Below, one piece after another: positions 1 through 7,919 of a stretch of 64,000 nt of DNA. The notes below the pieces were generated by a model. It was not told where the DNA came from, did not search any database, and was given only the letters and a program-made list of their open reading frames with translations. Location: positions 1 to 64,000 of the forward strand of contig NZ_JAOEJU010000013.1 of assembly GCF_025447595.1 (NCBI RefSeq), in the 5' to 3' direction. This DNA is from Pseudomonas koreensis (GTDB lineage: Bacteria > Pseudomonadota > Gammaproteobacteria > Pseudomonadales > Pseudomonadaceae). The position numbers were made by a program, and so were the translations under genes. The first letter of the stretch is position 1, and each line of letters begins with the position of its first letter.

Positions 1-6
1 GACTAG

Positions 7-39
7 TCGTCGGCAGCGTCAGATGTGTATAAGAGACAG
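7..39 (+). other. Nextera Read 1 transposase adapter (artefact)
   Basis: Positions 7-39 match the Illumina Nextera Read 1 adapter, ending in the 19-base Tn5 mosaic end AGATGTGTATAAGAGACAG at 21-39. It is preceded by six bases, GACTAG. This is library adapter left on the contig end, not a biological transposon. Genomic sequence starts at about base 40. Confidence 0.97.
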
Positions 40-71
40 ATGCCAGTCAGCGCTATGTTGACTGGCAAGAC

Positions 72-99
72 GCCTTCGCGAGCAAGCTCGCTCCCACAG
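72..99. repeat. REP element, single copy
   Basis: This is a typical Pseudomonas REP unit: a short imperfect hairpin (GCGAGC-AA-GCTCGC) followed by CTCCCACA. It lies at the contig end downstream of the convergent diguanylate cyclase gene. Any partner unit of a REPIN pair would lie beyond the contig end. Confidence 0.85.
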
Positions 100-127
100 T
101 AGTCTTGTATTGGGCTGAGGTATGGAA

Positions 128-1117
128 TCAGGCGGAAATGATCCGGTTCTTGCCTTGCCGTTTGGCCTCGTACATCGCTGCGTCCGCGCGAGCGAACAAG
201 GCGTCGAGGCTTTCGTCTTCAGGAGCGAGGCTGGTCAGGCCCTGGCTGACGGTGATGCCGAACGTCTGTTCACCATGGTTGAAGCTCAAGCGCTGGATTT
301 CCCGTTGCAGCCGTTCGGCCACCTGCATCGCCATGTCCGGCGCACAGCCGGGAAAGACCGCAGCAAATTCCTCACCACCAATCCGCCCGAACAGGTCTCC
401 CCGGCGTAACGACGCACGACCGCATTCGGCGATTCGTTGCAGCACGTTGTCGCCTTCCGGGTGGCCGTAGGAATCGTTGATCACCTTGAAGTCATCGATG
501 TCCAGCAGCAGGAACGCCAGTGGCGCCCCCTGCAGGCGGGCGTCTTCGAATTCACGGTGGGCGCATTCGAAAAAGTGCCGGCGATTGCTGCTCTGGGTCA
601 GCACGTCGGTGGTGGCCAGGCGTTGCAGCTCGGTTTCCATCTGCTTCTTGTCGGTGATGTCTTCGGCGATGCCGACGATGATTACCGGTTGCCCCGGTTC
701 TTCCTGACGGTTGATAAAGCATTTGTCGCTGATCCAGCGTACTTGGCCGTCGGCTGCGATGATGCGGTATTCGCGGTCTTCCACGGCGCCTTTGTGCAGC
801 ACTTCGGCGAGGCTGCGTTCAGCGTATTCCAGATCGTCCGGGTAGATACTGTCGCGCCACTGGTTGTAGTCGGCCAGCAGCAGGGCGGCGGAGCGGCCGA
901 AGATCCGTTCGTAGGCGGGGCTGACGTACAACACCTGACGGGTCTCCCAGTTGAAGGCCCAAAGCACGGCGTTGACGCTGACCAGCAGCGAGCTGAACAG
1001 CTGCTCGCGCTCACTCAGCCGGGCGACTTCGCCTTGAGCGTGCATCAATGCCATCAGGGTTTGCGCGGCCTCGGGCCACTGGGGAGGGGATGAGTCTTTT
1101 TGATTGTTGTTGACCAT
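128..1117 (-). CDS. PAS-GGDEF diguanylate cyclase
   Basis: Cytoplasmic protein of 329 aa predicted to make cyclic di-GMP from GTP. A PAS fold with a PAC-like segment spans about residues 40-155. The GGDEF domain follows, with active-site motif GGEEF at 247-251 and an RxxD inhibitory site (RRGD) at 238-241, five residues upstream. An active, product-inhibited cyclase is therefore expected. There is no transmembrane segment. I chose the ATG at 1117; a GTG at 1162 would add 15 residues that do not look like protein. Neither start has a strong Shine-Dalgarno. The PAS ligand is unknown. The gene stands alone, with a REP element after it. Confidence 0.9.
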   Translation of the reverse strand: MVNNNQKDSSPPQWPEAAQTLMALMHAQGEVARLSEREQLFSSLLVSVNAVLWAFNWETRQVLYVSPAYERIFGRSAALLLADYNQWRDSIYPDDLEYAERSLAEVLHKGAVEDREYRIIAADGQVRWISDKCFINRQEEPGQPVIIVGIAEDITDKKQMETELQRLATTDVLTQSSNRRHFFECAHREFEDARLQGAPLAFLLLDIDDFKVINDSYGHPEGDNVLQRIAECGRASLRRGDLFGRIGGEEFAAVFPGCAPDMAMQVAERLQREIQRLSFNHGEQTFGITVSQGLTSLAPEDESLDALFARADAAMYEAKRQGKNRIISA

Positions 1118-1262
1118 CGACACGAATCTCAAAAGGCGTGCCGGGAAGTCGACAACGGCCACGGGAAAGCCCGCCGGGGGTGGCGAAGTGTCTTTGAGAT
1201 AGGGGATCGGGGGTGAAGTTCCGAAGGGTGCGCCCGGGAATGGGGCGCACCGATCAACGGCA

Positions 1263-2447
1263 TCAGACGGTTGCTGGGCGCAGCGAGTAGGTTTTCAACT
1301 GGTCGGCGAATTCACGCAGGGATTGGATGCCACTGGCCTCGGCCTCGTGTACCCATTCCTTGATGGCGGCGAGCATGTCGTGGCCATTTGCGCTGGTCTT
1401 GACCCAGATCTGCTGCAGGGCCAGGCGTTTCTCGTAGATTACCTTCAGCGCCTGGCTGTGCTCGAGCATGTTCTGGATGCGCGCGTGGTGGCGATCTTCC
1501 AGCAGGCTGGTTTCCCGCGACAGCAGACGCTTGGCCCGGTGGAACTGGTGGCGTACCGAATGATCGACCTTGGCCAGTTCCTGCTTCACCAGCGGGCCGA
1601 TCACCAGCTTGCGGTACTGGGCCATGATCTGGAAGCGGTTGTTGAGGATCGCCATGGCGGTGTCCATGTCCAGGCTGCCCTTGCCTTCGACGCGGTGGGC
1701 GATCGGGGCAACCCGCTGCACCTTGGCCAGACGCAGGAAGCTGAAGACCTGGATCCAGGCCCAGCCGAGGTCGAATTCCCACTTCTTGACCGACAGCTTG
1801 GCCGAGTTGGGGTAGGTGTGATGGTTGTTGTGCAGTTCTTCGCCGCCGATCAGGATGCCCCAAGGCACCAGATTGGTCGCCGCGTCGCGGCACTCGAAGT
1901 TGCGGTAGCCGACGGCATGGCCCAGACCGTTGACAACGCCAGCGGCCCAGACCGGGATCCACATCATCTGGATCGCCCAGATGGTGATGCCGATGGTGCC
2001 GAACAGCAGCAGGTCGACGACGGCCATGATCGCCACACCCAGCAACCGGTAGCGGCTGTAGAGGTTGCGCTCGATCCAGTCTTCGGGGCAGTTCTTGCCG
2101 TAGATGCGCAGGGTTTCCGGGTTCTGCGCTTCTTCGCGGTACAGCTCGGCACCTTTGCGCAGGACAGTGGACAGACCCTTGACGACCGGACTGTGCGGGT
2201 CATCTTCGGTTTCGCATTTGGCGTGGTGTTTGCGGTGGATGGCGGTCCACTCGCGGGTGTTCTGCGCCGTGGTCAGCCACAGCCAGAAACGGAAGAAATG
2301 CTTGAGGCCGGCATTCAGCTCCAGGGAGCGATGGGCCGAGTAGCGGTGCAAGTAGACCGTGACGGCAACGATCGTCACGTGGGTCATCACCAGGGTGACG
2401 GCAACCAGTGACCAGGCCGACAAGCCAAGAAAACCTTCGTACCACAT
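1263..2447 (-). CDS. desA: Membrane fatty-acid delta-9 desaturase
   Basis: A 394-aa integral membrane acyl desaturase that introduces a double bond into saturated acyl chains and so tunes membrane fluidity. The three histidine boxes of the di-iron site are intact: HRYSAH (H34, H39), HRKHH (H71, H74, H75) and HNNHH (H206, H209, H210). Hydrophobic pairs lie at about 8-33 and 137-175. The C-terminal 150 residues are soluble and helical, as in pseudomonad DesA/DesB. The overall sequence resembles DesA (phospholipid-type) more than DesB, but I cannot separate the two paralogues with certainty. It is a monocistronic gene, convergent with nothing and divergent from the PAS-GGDEF-EAL gene. Confidence 0.87.
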   Translation of the reverse strand: MWYEGFLGLSAWSLVAVTLVMTHVTIVAVTVYLHRYSAHRSLELNAGLKHFFRFWLWLTTAQNTREWTAIHRKHHAKCETEDDPHSPVVKGLSTVLRKGAELYREEAQNPETLRIYGKNCPEDWIERNLYSRYRLLGVAIMAVVDLLLFGTIGITIWAIQMMWIPVWAAGVVNGLGHAVGYRNFECRDAATNLVPWGILIGGEELHNNHHTYPNSAKLSVKKWEFDLGWAWIQVFSFLRLAKVQRVAPIAHRVEGKGSLDMDTAMAILNNRFQIMAQYRKLVIGPLVKQELAKVDHSVRHQFHRAKRLLSRETSLLEDRHHARIQNMLEHSQALKVIYEKRLALQQIWVKTSANGHDMLAAIKEWVHEAEASGIQSLREFADQLKTYSLRPATV

Positions 2448-2581
2448 AGGCTATAGGGCCCTCGATAAAGAAAAAACAGCCGTTGCATTATCACCAAGCA
2501 CACAGATAAAACCAGTCGCCCTTTCAGATAAGAGATGGCTGGATGTTTCTTGACCTATAATCCCGACATTTTTGTAGGGAC

Positions 2582-4513
2582 ATGGACGGCCGAATGTCTG
2601 CCACTTACCGCGATGCCTTGCGTGCAGCGCTGCTTTACCTGGTCCTTGCCGTTGTCTGGCTGCAAGGCACTGGTTATTTATTGAACAGTTTCTTCGATAA
2701 CTCTGACGAACTGCTGCGCTGGCAACTGATCAACGGCTACCTGTTCGTAGCGCTCAGCGCCGGCTTGATCTTTCTGGCCCGGGCGCGCCTGTTCGAATGC
2801 CTGGGCATCGGCGCCCGATTGCGTGAGCGCCAGGCGGATCGCGAACGTCTGCGTCAGGCTGCTGCAGTGTTCGATTGCACCCGCGAGGGCGTGCTGGTCA
2901 CGGACCGGCAGGGGCTTATCGTGCACGTCAACCGCGCGTTCATGGAAATCACCGGCTATCAGCGCGAAGAAGTGCTTGGTCAGCAGCCCAGCCTGTTCAA
3001 GTCCGGGCACCATCCGCCGGGGTTCTATCAGGCGATGTTCGCCACCTTGCAGACGAAGGACGAGTGGAGCGGCGAGATCTGGAATCGCCGTAAAAGCGGC
3101 GAGATCTACCCGCAATGGCAGACGATCCGGGTGATCCGCGACGAGGACGGTCGGCTCAGTCATTACGTCGCGGTGTTTTCGGACATCAGCGCGATCAAGG
3201 ACTCCGAGCACGAGCTCAAGCACCTGGCCCACCACGATCCGCTGACCGACCTGCCCAATCGCCTGCTGTTCAGCGACCGTGCAGAACAGGCGCTGGCATC
3301 GGCCCAGACCCACAAGCGCGGCTGCGCGCTGCTGATGATCGATCTGGACCATTTCAAACTGATCAACGACAGCCTCGGCCACAACATTGGTGACCGTTTG
3401 CTCAAGGCGGTCGCCGTGCGTTTGCAGGCGTTGTTCGGGACGGGCGTCACCCTGGCACGGCTGGGTGGCGACGAGTTCGCGGTCCTGTTGGAAAGTTGTC
3501 CACAGCCAGCGCAGGCGGCGGCGCTGGCTCAGCGTATTCTCGATGCGCTCAAGGAGCCGTTCTGCCTCGATGGCCATGAGCTGTTCATCAACGCCAGCCT
3601 CGGCATCAGCCTGTTTCCCAGCGATGCACTGAGCGCCGAACAACTGTTGCGTAACGCCGACGCGGCGCTGTTCAAGGCCAAGAGCAGTGGCCGCAATGGC
3701 TACGCGCTGTACACCGAAGAACTCACGGCCCACGCCCAGCAACGGGTCGAAATCGCCTTCGAGTTGCGCCGCGCGCTGGAGCAGCAGGAGCTGCGGGTCT
3801 ACTACCAACCGGTGCATGACCTGAAAACCAGTCGCCTGATCGGCGTCGAAGCCTTGGTGCGCTGGGAACATCCGCAACGGGGCCTGGTGTCGCCGGCGGA
3901 GTTTATTCCTATTGCCGAGCGCACCGGGCTGATCTCGGAAATCGACGCCTGGGTCATGCAGCAGGCCTGCCGGCAGATGTGCCAATGGCAGCAGGCCGGG
4001 GTGGTGCTGTCGTTTGTCGCGGTGAACGTGTCGTCACGCCTGTTCGCCCGCCGCGAGTTGTACGAGCAGGTTGCGCAGGTGCTGCACGAGACTGGCCTGG
4101 ATCCGGCTTATCTGGAACTGGAAGTCACCGAAAGCGCGGTGATGGACGATCCGGAAGTCGCGCTGGAACAGATGCATCGTCTGCGCGAGCTGGGTATTCG
4201 TCTGGCCATCGATGATTTTGGCACCGGTTATTCGTCGTTGCTGCGGCTCAAGCGCCTGCCGGTGCAGAAACTCAAGATCGATCAGGGTTTCGTCGCCGGC
4301 CTGCCTTGGGACGAGGACGACGCGGCGATCGTCCGGGTGATCATCGCCCTGGCCCGCAGTATGGGTATGCAGGTGCACGCCGAGGGCATCGAGCAGGCGG
4401 AACAGGCGGCGTTCCTGCTGGGCCAGGCCTGTGATCTGGGGCAGGGCTACTGGTTTGGGCGGCCGGTTCCGGAAGCGCAAATCGACTGGAACCGGGCGCC
4501 CTTGATTGGTTGA
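2582..4513 (+). CDS. Membrane-anchored PAS-GGDEF-EAL protein
   Basis: A 643-aa dual-domain cyclic-di-GMP enzyme. Two N-terminal membrane helices (about 13-35 and 49-70) are followed by PAS (about 95-205), GGDEF (215-375, motif GGDEF at 295-299) and EAL (390-635, EAL at 423-425). The EAL metal and catalytic signatures are present: NVSS, EVTES, DDFGTGYSSL, KID and AEGIE. Phosphodiesterase activity is likely. The GGDEF motif is intact, but the RxxD inhibitory site is missing. Two starts are possible, ATG 2582 or ATG 2594. The purine-rich AGGGA at 2576-2580 sits too close to the first, so 2594 may be the true start. Signal and output target are unknown. Confidence 0.9.
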   Translation: MDGRMSATYRDALRAALLYLVLAVVWLQGTGYLLNSFFDNSDELLRWQLINGYLFVALSAGLIFLARARLFECLGIGARLRERQADRERLRQAAAVFDCTREGVLVTDRQGLIVHVNRAFMEITGYQREEVLGQQPSLFKSGHHPPGFYQAMFATLQTKDEWSGEIWNRRKSGEIYPQWQTIRVIRDEDGRLSHYVAVFSDISAIKDSEHELKHLAHHDPLTDLPNRLLFSDRAEQALASAQTHKRGCALLMIDLDHFKLINDSLGHNIGDRLLKAVAVRLQALFGTGVTLARLGGDEFAVLLESCPQPAQAAALAQRILDALKEPFCLDGHELFINASLGISLFPSDALSAEQLLRNADAALFKAKSSGRNGYALYTEELTAHAQQRVEIAFELRRALEQQELRVYYQPVHDLKTSRLIGVEALVRWEHPQRGLVSPAEFIPIAERTGLISEIDAWVMQQACRQMCQWQQAGVVLSFVAVNVSSRLFARRELYEQVAQVLHETGLDPAYLELEVTESAVMDDPEVALEQMHRLRELGIRLAIDDFGTGYSSLLRLKRLPVQKLKIDQGFVAGLPWDEDDAAIVRVIIALARSMGMQVHAEGIEQAEQAAFLLGQACDLGQGYWFGRPVPEAQIDWNRAPLIG

Positions 4514-4596
4514 GCGCTGTGTACGGCGGGTTTACCCACGGGCAAATCCGCCGCAAACCCTTGCTGCATCACATAATGTTTTCCAGTTATATAAAC

Positions 4597-4621
4597 ATTC
4601 TTAAATAGTCTTTTTAAGAAT
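4597..4621. promoter_or_regulatory. Inverted repeat upstream of oscA, candidate CysB-type site
   Basis: Perfect 9-bp arms ATTCTTAAA and TTTAAGAAT are separated by 7 bp and lie 83 bp upstream of the oscA start. The downstream arm runs into GAATATCC, the half-site that recurs before other sulfur operons in this window. Known family context: sulfate transport genes are CysB-controlled. That this repeat is the CysB site is inference. Confidence 0.5.
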
Positions 4622-4703
4622 ATCCGCGCCTCTCTTATATTGCTCCCACGCCGAACGCAGTGCCGCCCACTGCCAGGCATATCCCATACAAAGGAGCAGC
4701 ACC

Positions 4704-4886
4704 ATGAGCGCATCCCTGCGTAGCGTTGACGGTCAGGACGAAAGCACCATTTTGCGCGAAATCCAGAGCGCCTTGCGCGACCTGCGTTTCGGCGCGGTGG
4801 AAATCACTGTGCATAACGCCCAGGTGGTCCAGATCGAACGCAAAGAAAAATTCCGCTTGCAGCAACCGGGCAACAAACCGAGCTGA
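4704..4886 (+). CDS. oscA: Small YezD-family (DUF2292) protein OscA
   Basis: A 60-aa protein of the YezD/DUF2292 family. It has a short helix (DESTILREIQSALRDL), a beta-hairpin (FGAVEITVHNAQVVQIERKEKFR) read in two parts, and a polar tail. In pseudomonads the same small gene, called oscA in P. corrugata, sits directly before sbp and is linked to organosulfur use and chromate tolerance. I recall this from the literature and did not search it. AAGGAG lies 7 nt before the ATG. The protein has no Cys and no Met after the start. It is probably cotranscribed with sbp across the hairpin at 4893-4959. Its biochemical role is unknown. Confidence 0.85.
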   Translation: MSASLRSVDGQDESTILREIQSALRDLRFGAVEITVHNAQVVQIERKEKFRLQQPGNKPS

Positions 4887-4892
4887 ATCCAA

Positions 4893-4959
4893 AAAGATTA
4901 CAGCCTGCGCCCGCTCTTGCCGGGGATCAATGCAAGAGTGGGCGCAGGCGGTGATCTTT
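4893..4959. terminator. Long hairpin between oscA and sbp
   Basis: A long stem has arms at 4893-4920 and 4932-4959 and an 11-nt loop. The core of 18 pairs (GCCTGCGCCCGCTCTTGC and its partner) contains only one G-U wobble. It extends outward through AAAGAT/ATCTTT with one mismatch. No U-run follows on the plus strand. I infer an mRNA-stabilising or partial terminator hairpin that sets the oscA to sbp ratio. Confidence 0.75.
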
Positions 4960-5025
4960 ACAGGCAACCCGATTTTCGAAATTCATAAGAAAAAGCCACC
5001 ACCAAGAATTCCAGGAGCTTTCACC

Positions 5026-6039
5026 ATGTCGTCGATTCGCCGTTACGCTTTGGCCGCCCTGGCCAGCGCTGTGTTTGCCGGTTCCGCGGTTGCCAAGGAT
5101 TACGAACTGCTCAACGTGTCGTATGACCCGACGCGCGAGCTGTATCAGGATTACAACGCCGAGTTCGTGAAGTACTGGCAGTCGGAGCACGCCGGCGACA
5201 CCGTGAAAATCCAGCAATCCCACGGCGGTTCGGGCAAGCAGGGCCGTGCGGTGATCGATGGTCTGCGCGCCGACGTCGTGACCCTGGCCTTGGCCGGCGA
5301 TATCGACGAAATCGCCAAGCTTGGCAAGACCCTGCCGGCTGACTGGCAGAAGCGTCTGCCGGAAGCCAGCACTCCGTACACTTCGACCATCGTGTTTCTG
5401 GTGCGCAAGGGCAACCCGAAAGGCATCAAGGATTGGGGCGACCTGATCAAGAACGACGTCTCGGTGATTACCCCGAACCCGAAAACCTCCGGCGGTGCGC
5501 GCTGGAACTTCCTCGCGGCATGGGCCTACGGCCTGAAAGCCAACGGCGGCAACGAAGCCAAAGCCAAGGAATACGTACAGACCCTGTTCAAGCACGTTCC
5601 GGTTCTGGACACCGGCGCCCGTGGCTCGACCATCACCTTCGTCAACAACGGTCAGGGTGACGTGTTGCTGGCCTGGGAAAACGAAGCCTTCCTGGCGCTG
5701 AAAGAAGACGGCGGCAAGGACAAGTTCGACATCGTCGTGCCTTCGCTGTCGATCCTCGCCGAACCACCGGTGGCCGTGGTCGACAAGAACGCCGAGAAGA
5801 AGGGCAACGAGCAGATCGCCGAAGCCTACCTCAAGCACCTGTACAGCCCGGCCGGTCAGGAAATCGCAGCGAAGAACTTTTACCGTCCGCGTGACAAGGA
5901 CGTGGCCGCCAAGTACGCCCAGCAGTTCCCGAAACTGGAACTGGTGACCATCGACAAGGACTTCGGCGGCTGGAAAACCGCCCAGCCGAAATTCTTCAAC
6001 GACGGTGGCGTGTTCGACCAGATCTATCAGGCGCAGTAA
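5026..6039 (+). CDS. sbp: Periplasmic sulfate-binding protein
   Basis: A 337-aa sulfate/thiosulfate-binding protein that delivers ligand to CysTWA. The signal peptide ends at about AVA-KD (residue 23). The mature start YELLNVSYDPTREL is the family hallmark, and the ligand loops (SHGGSGKQ near 65-72, NPKTSGGARWN near 152-162) are intact. An upstream in-frame extension to 4726 is spurious. The ATG at 5026 has AGGAG 8 nt before it and gives a proper signal peptide. The mature protein contains neither Cys nor Met, matching the known sulfur-free composition of such proteins. It is the second gene of the oscA-sbp-cysTWA unit. Confidence 0.97.
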   Translation: MSSIRRYALAALASAVFAGSAVAKDYELLNVSYDPTRELYQDYNAEFVKYWQSEHAGDTVKIQQSHGGSGKQGRAVIDGLRADVVTLALAGDIDEIAKLGKTLPADWQKRLPEASTPYTSTIVFLVRKGNPKGIKDWGDLIKNDVSVITPNPKTSGGARWNFLAAWAYGLKANGGNEAKAKEYVQTLFKHVPVLDTGARGSTITFVNNGQGDVLLAWENEAFLALKEDGGKDKFDIVVPSLSILAEPPVAVVDKNAEKKGNEQIAEAYLKHLYSPAGQEIAAKNFYRPRDKDVAAKYAQQFPKLELVTIDKDFGGWKTAQPKFFNDGGVFDQIYQAQ

Positions 6040-6081
6040 TCTGAAATAAGCTGCAACCGAGCTTCAGTGCCGGACACCCCA

Positions 6082-6172
6082 TGTGGGAGCGAGCTTGCTC
6101 GCGAAGGCGGTGTGTCAGACAACGTAAGTGTTGAATGATGCTCCCTCTTCGCGAGCAAGCTCGCTCCCACAT
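6082..6172. repeat. REPIN (paired inverted REPs)
   Basis: Two REP units in opposite orientation lie at 6082-6109 and 6147-6172, each TGTGGGAGCGAGCTTGCTCG or its complement. They flank about 37 bp and sit between sbp and cysT. Such a hairpin may dampen read-through or stabilise the upstream sbp message. That role is inference. Confidence 0.9.
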
Positions 6173-6211
6173 TAGTGCGTTCAGCGGAACGTTTTTTAAC
6201 CAAGGACTTTT

Positions 6212-7030
6212 ATGTCGCGTCGTATCTCCCCCGTCATACCCGGCTTCGGGCTGACGCTGGGCTACACCTTGGTGTACCTCAGCCTGATTGTGCTTATCCC
6301 GCTGGCGGCGATGTTCGTCCACGCCGCCCAACTCACCTGGGACCAGTTCTGGACGATCATCTCCGCGCCCCGCGTTCTCGCCGCACTGAAGCTGAGTTTC
6401 GGCACTGCGCTGTGCGCCGCGATCATCAACGGCATCATCGGCACGTTGCTGGCCTGGGTGCTGGTGCGCTACACGTTCCCGGGACGCAAGGTGATCGACG
6501 CGATGATCGATCTGCCGTTCGCCTTGCCGACCGCAGTGGCCGGTATCGCGCTGACGGCGCTGTACACGCCTACCGGGCTGGTCGGGCAGTTCGCCGCCGA
6601 CCTCGGTTTCAAGATCGCCTACACCCCGCTCGGGATCACCCTGGCGCTGACCTTCGTGACGTTGCCGTTCGTGGTGCGCACGGTGCAGCCGGTGCTGGCC
6701 GACATCCCGCGTGAAGTCGAAGAAGCCGCGGCGTGCCTCGGCGCGAAACCTTTGCAGGTGTTTCGCCACATCCTGCTGCCGGCGCTGTTACCGGCCTGGC
6801 TGACCGGTTTTGCCCTGGCGTTCGCCCGGGGCGTCGGCGAGTACGGTTCGGTGATTTTCATCGCCGGCAACATGCCGATGAAAACCGAGATCCTGCCGCT
6901 GCTGATCATGGTCAAGCTCGACCAATACGACTACACCGGCGCCACTTCTATCGGCGTGCTGATGCTGGTGGTTTCCTTCGTCCTGTTGCTGCTGATCAAC
7001 TTGCTGCAGCGGCGCATCGAAACCCCATAA
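6212..7030 (+). CDS. cysT: Sulfate/thiosulfate ABC transporter permease CysT
   Basis: A 272-aa inner-membrane permease (CysT/CysU) with six predicted helices. The EAA coupling loop EEAAACLGAKPLQVFRHILL lies near residues 170-190 and docks with CysA. It pairs with CysW to form the sulfate channel fed by Sbp. ATG 6212 follows AAGGAC at a 4-nt spacing. The gene lies 172 bp after sbp across a REPIN and 13 bp before cysW, so cysTWA forms a tight unit. Confidence 0.96.
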   Translation: MSRRISPVIPGFGLTLGYTLVYLSLIVLIPLAAMFVHAAQLTWDQFWTIISAPRVLAALKLSFGTALCAAIINGIIGTLLAWVLVRYTFPGRKVIDAMIDLPFALPTAVAGIALTALYTPTGLVGQFAADLGFKIAYTPLGITLALTFVTLPFVVRTVQPVLADIPREVEEAAACLGAKPLQVFRHILLPALLPAWLTGFALAFARGVGEYGSVIFIAGNMPMKTEILPLLIMVKLDQYDYTGATSIGVLMLVVSFVLLLLINLLQRRIETP

Positions 7031-7043
7031 GGAGGCGCGAACC

Positions 7044-7916
7044 ATGTCCCAATCGTCTATTGCGGCCGCTTCCTCGGCCAACGCCGCCCGCCGTGGCAGC
7101 GCCACTTCGCGGCGGATCCTGATCGGCCTCGGCTGGCTGATTTTCTTCCTGTTTCTGGTGTTGCCGCTGTTCATCGTGGTGTCGCAGGGATTGAAGAACG
7201 GCCTCGGCGCGTTCTTCACCGCGATCTTTGAACCGGATGCCTTGTCGGCCCTGAAACTCACCGTGATCGCGGTGCTGATTTCGGTGCCGCTGAACCTGGT
7301 GTTTGGCGTCAGCGCCGCGTGGTGCGTGAGCAAATACTCGTTCCGCGGCAAGAGTATGCTGGTGACGCTGATCGACCTGCCGTTCTCGGTGTCGCCGGTG
7401 ATCGCAGGTCTGGTCTACGTGTTGATGTTCGGCGCCCAGGGCCTGTTCGGGCCGTGGCTGCAGGATCATGACATCCAGATCGTCTTCGCCCTGCCGGGCA
7501 TCGTGCTGGCGACGATCTTCGTCACCGTGCCGTTCGTGGCCCGTGAGCTGATCCCGCTGATGCAGGAACAAGGCACTCAGGAAGAGGAAGCCGCGCGCCT
7601 GCTCGGCGCCAACGGCTGGCAGATGTTCTGGCACGTGACCGTCCCCAACATCAAATGGGGCCTGATCTATGGCGTGGTGCTGTGTACTGCGCGGGCCATG
7701 GGTGAGTTCGGTGCGGTGTCGGTGGTCTCCGGGCACATTCGCGGGGTGACCAACACCTTGCCGCTGCACGTCGAGATCCTCTACAACGAATACAACCACG
7801 TGGCCGCGTTCGCCGTGGCGAGCCTGTTGCTGATCCTGGCGCTCTTCATCCTGCTGCTCAAGCAGTGGAGCGAAAACCGTATCAACCGCCTGCGCGCCAG
7901 CGCCGCGGAGGAATAA
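7044..7916 (+). CDS. cysW: Sulfate/thiosulfate ABC transporter permease CysW
   Basis: A 290-aa inner-membrane permease, partner of CysT. The N-terminus is a polar, Ala/Ser-rich tail of about 30 residues, followed by six helices. The EAA loop (QEEEAARLLGANGWQMFWHV) lies around residue 180. The conserved MGEFGAVSVVSGHIRG segment near 217-233 is typical of CysW. A good AAGGAGG site precedes the ATG. The stop is only 3 bp before cysA, which indicates translational coupling. Confidence 0.96.
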   Translation: MSQSSIAAASSANAARRGSATSRRILIGLGWLIFFLFLVLPLFIVVSQGLKNGLGAFFTAIFEPDALSALKLTVIAVLISVPLNLVFGVSAAWCVSKYSFRGKSMLVTLIDLPFSVSPVIAGLVYVLMFGAQGLFGPWLQDHDIQIVFALPGIVLATIFVTVPFVARELIPLMQEQGTQEEEAARLLGANGWQMFWHVTVPNIKWGLIYGVVLCTARAMGEFGAVSVVSGHIRGVTNTLPLHVEILYNEYNHVAAFAVASLLLILALFILLLKQWSENRINRLRASAAEE

Positions 7917-7919
7917 TTC

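Noticed and set aside
7..39. Tn5 mosaic end suggesting a transposon insertion.
   Set aside because: The full string is a library adapter at the contig edge.
6082..6172. Repeated palindromic units that could suggest a CRISPR array.
   Set aside because: Units are isolated pairs of inverted REPs at many loci, not regularly spaced direct repeats, and no cas genes are present.
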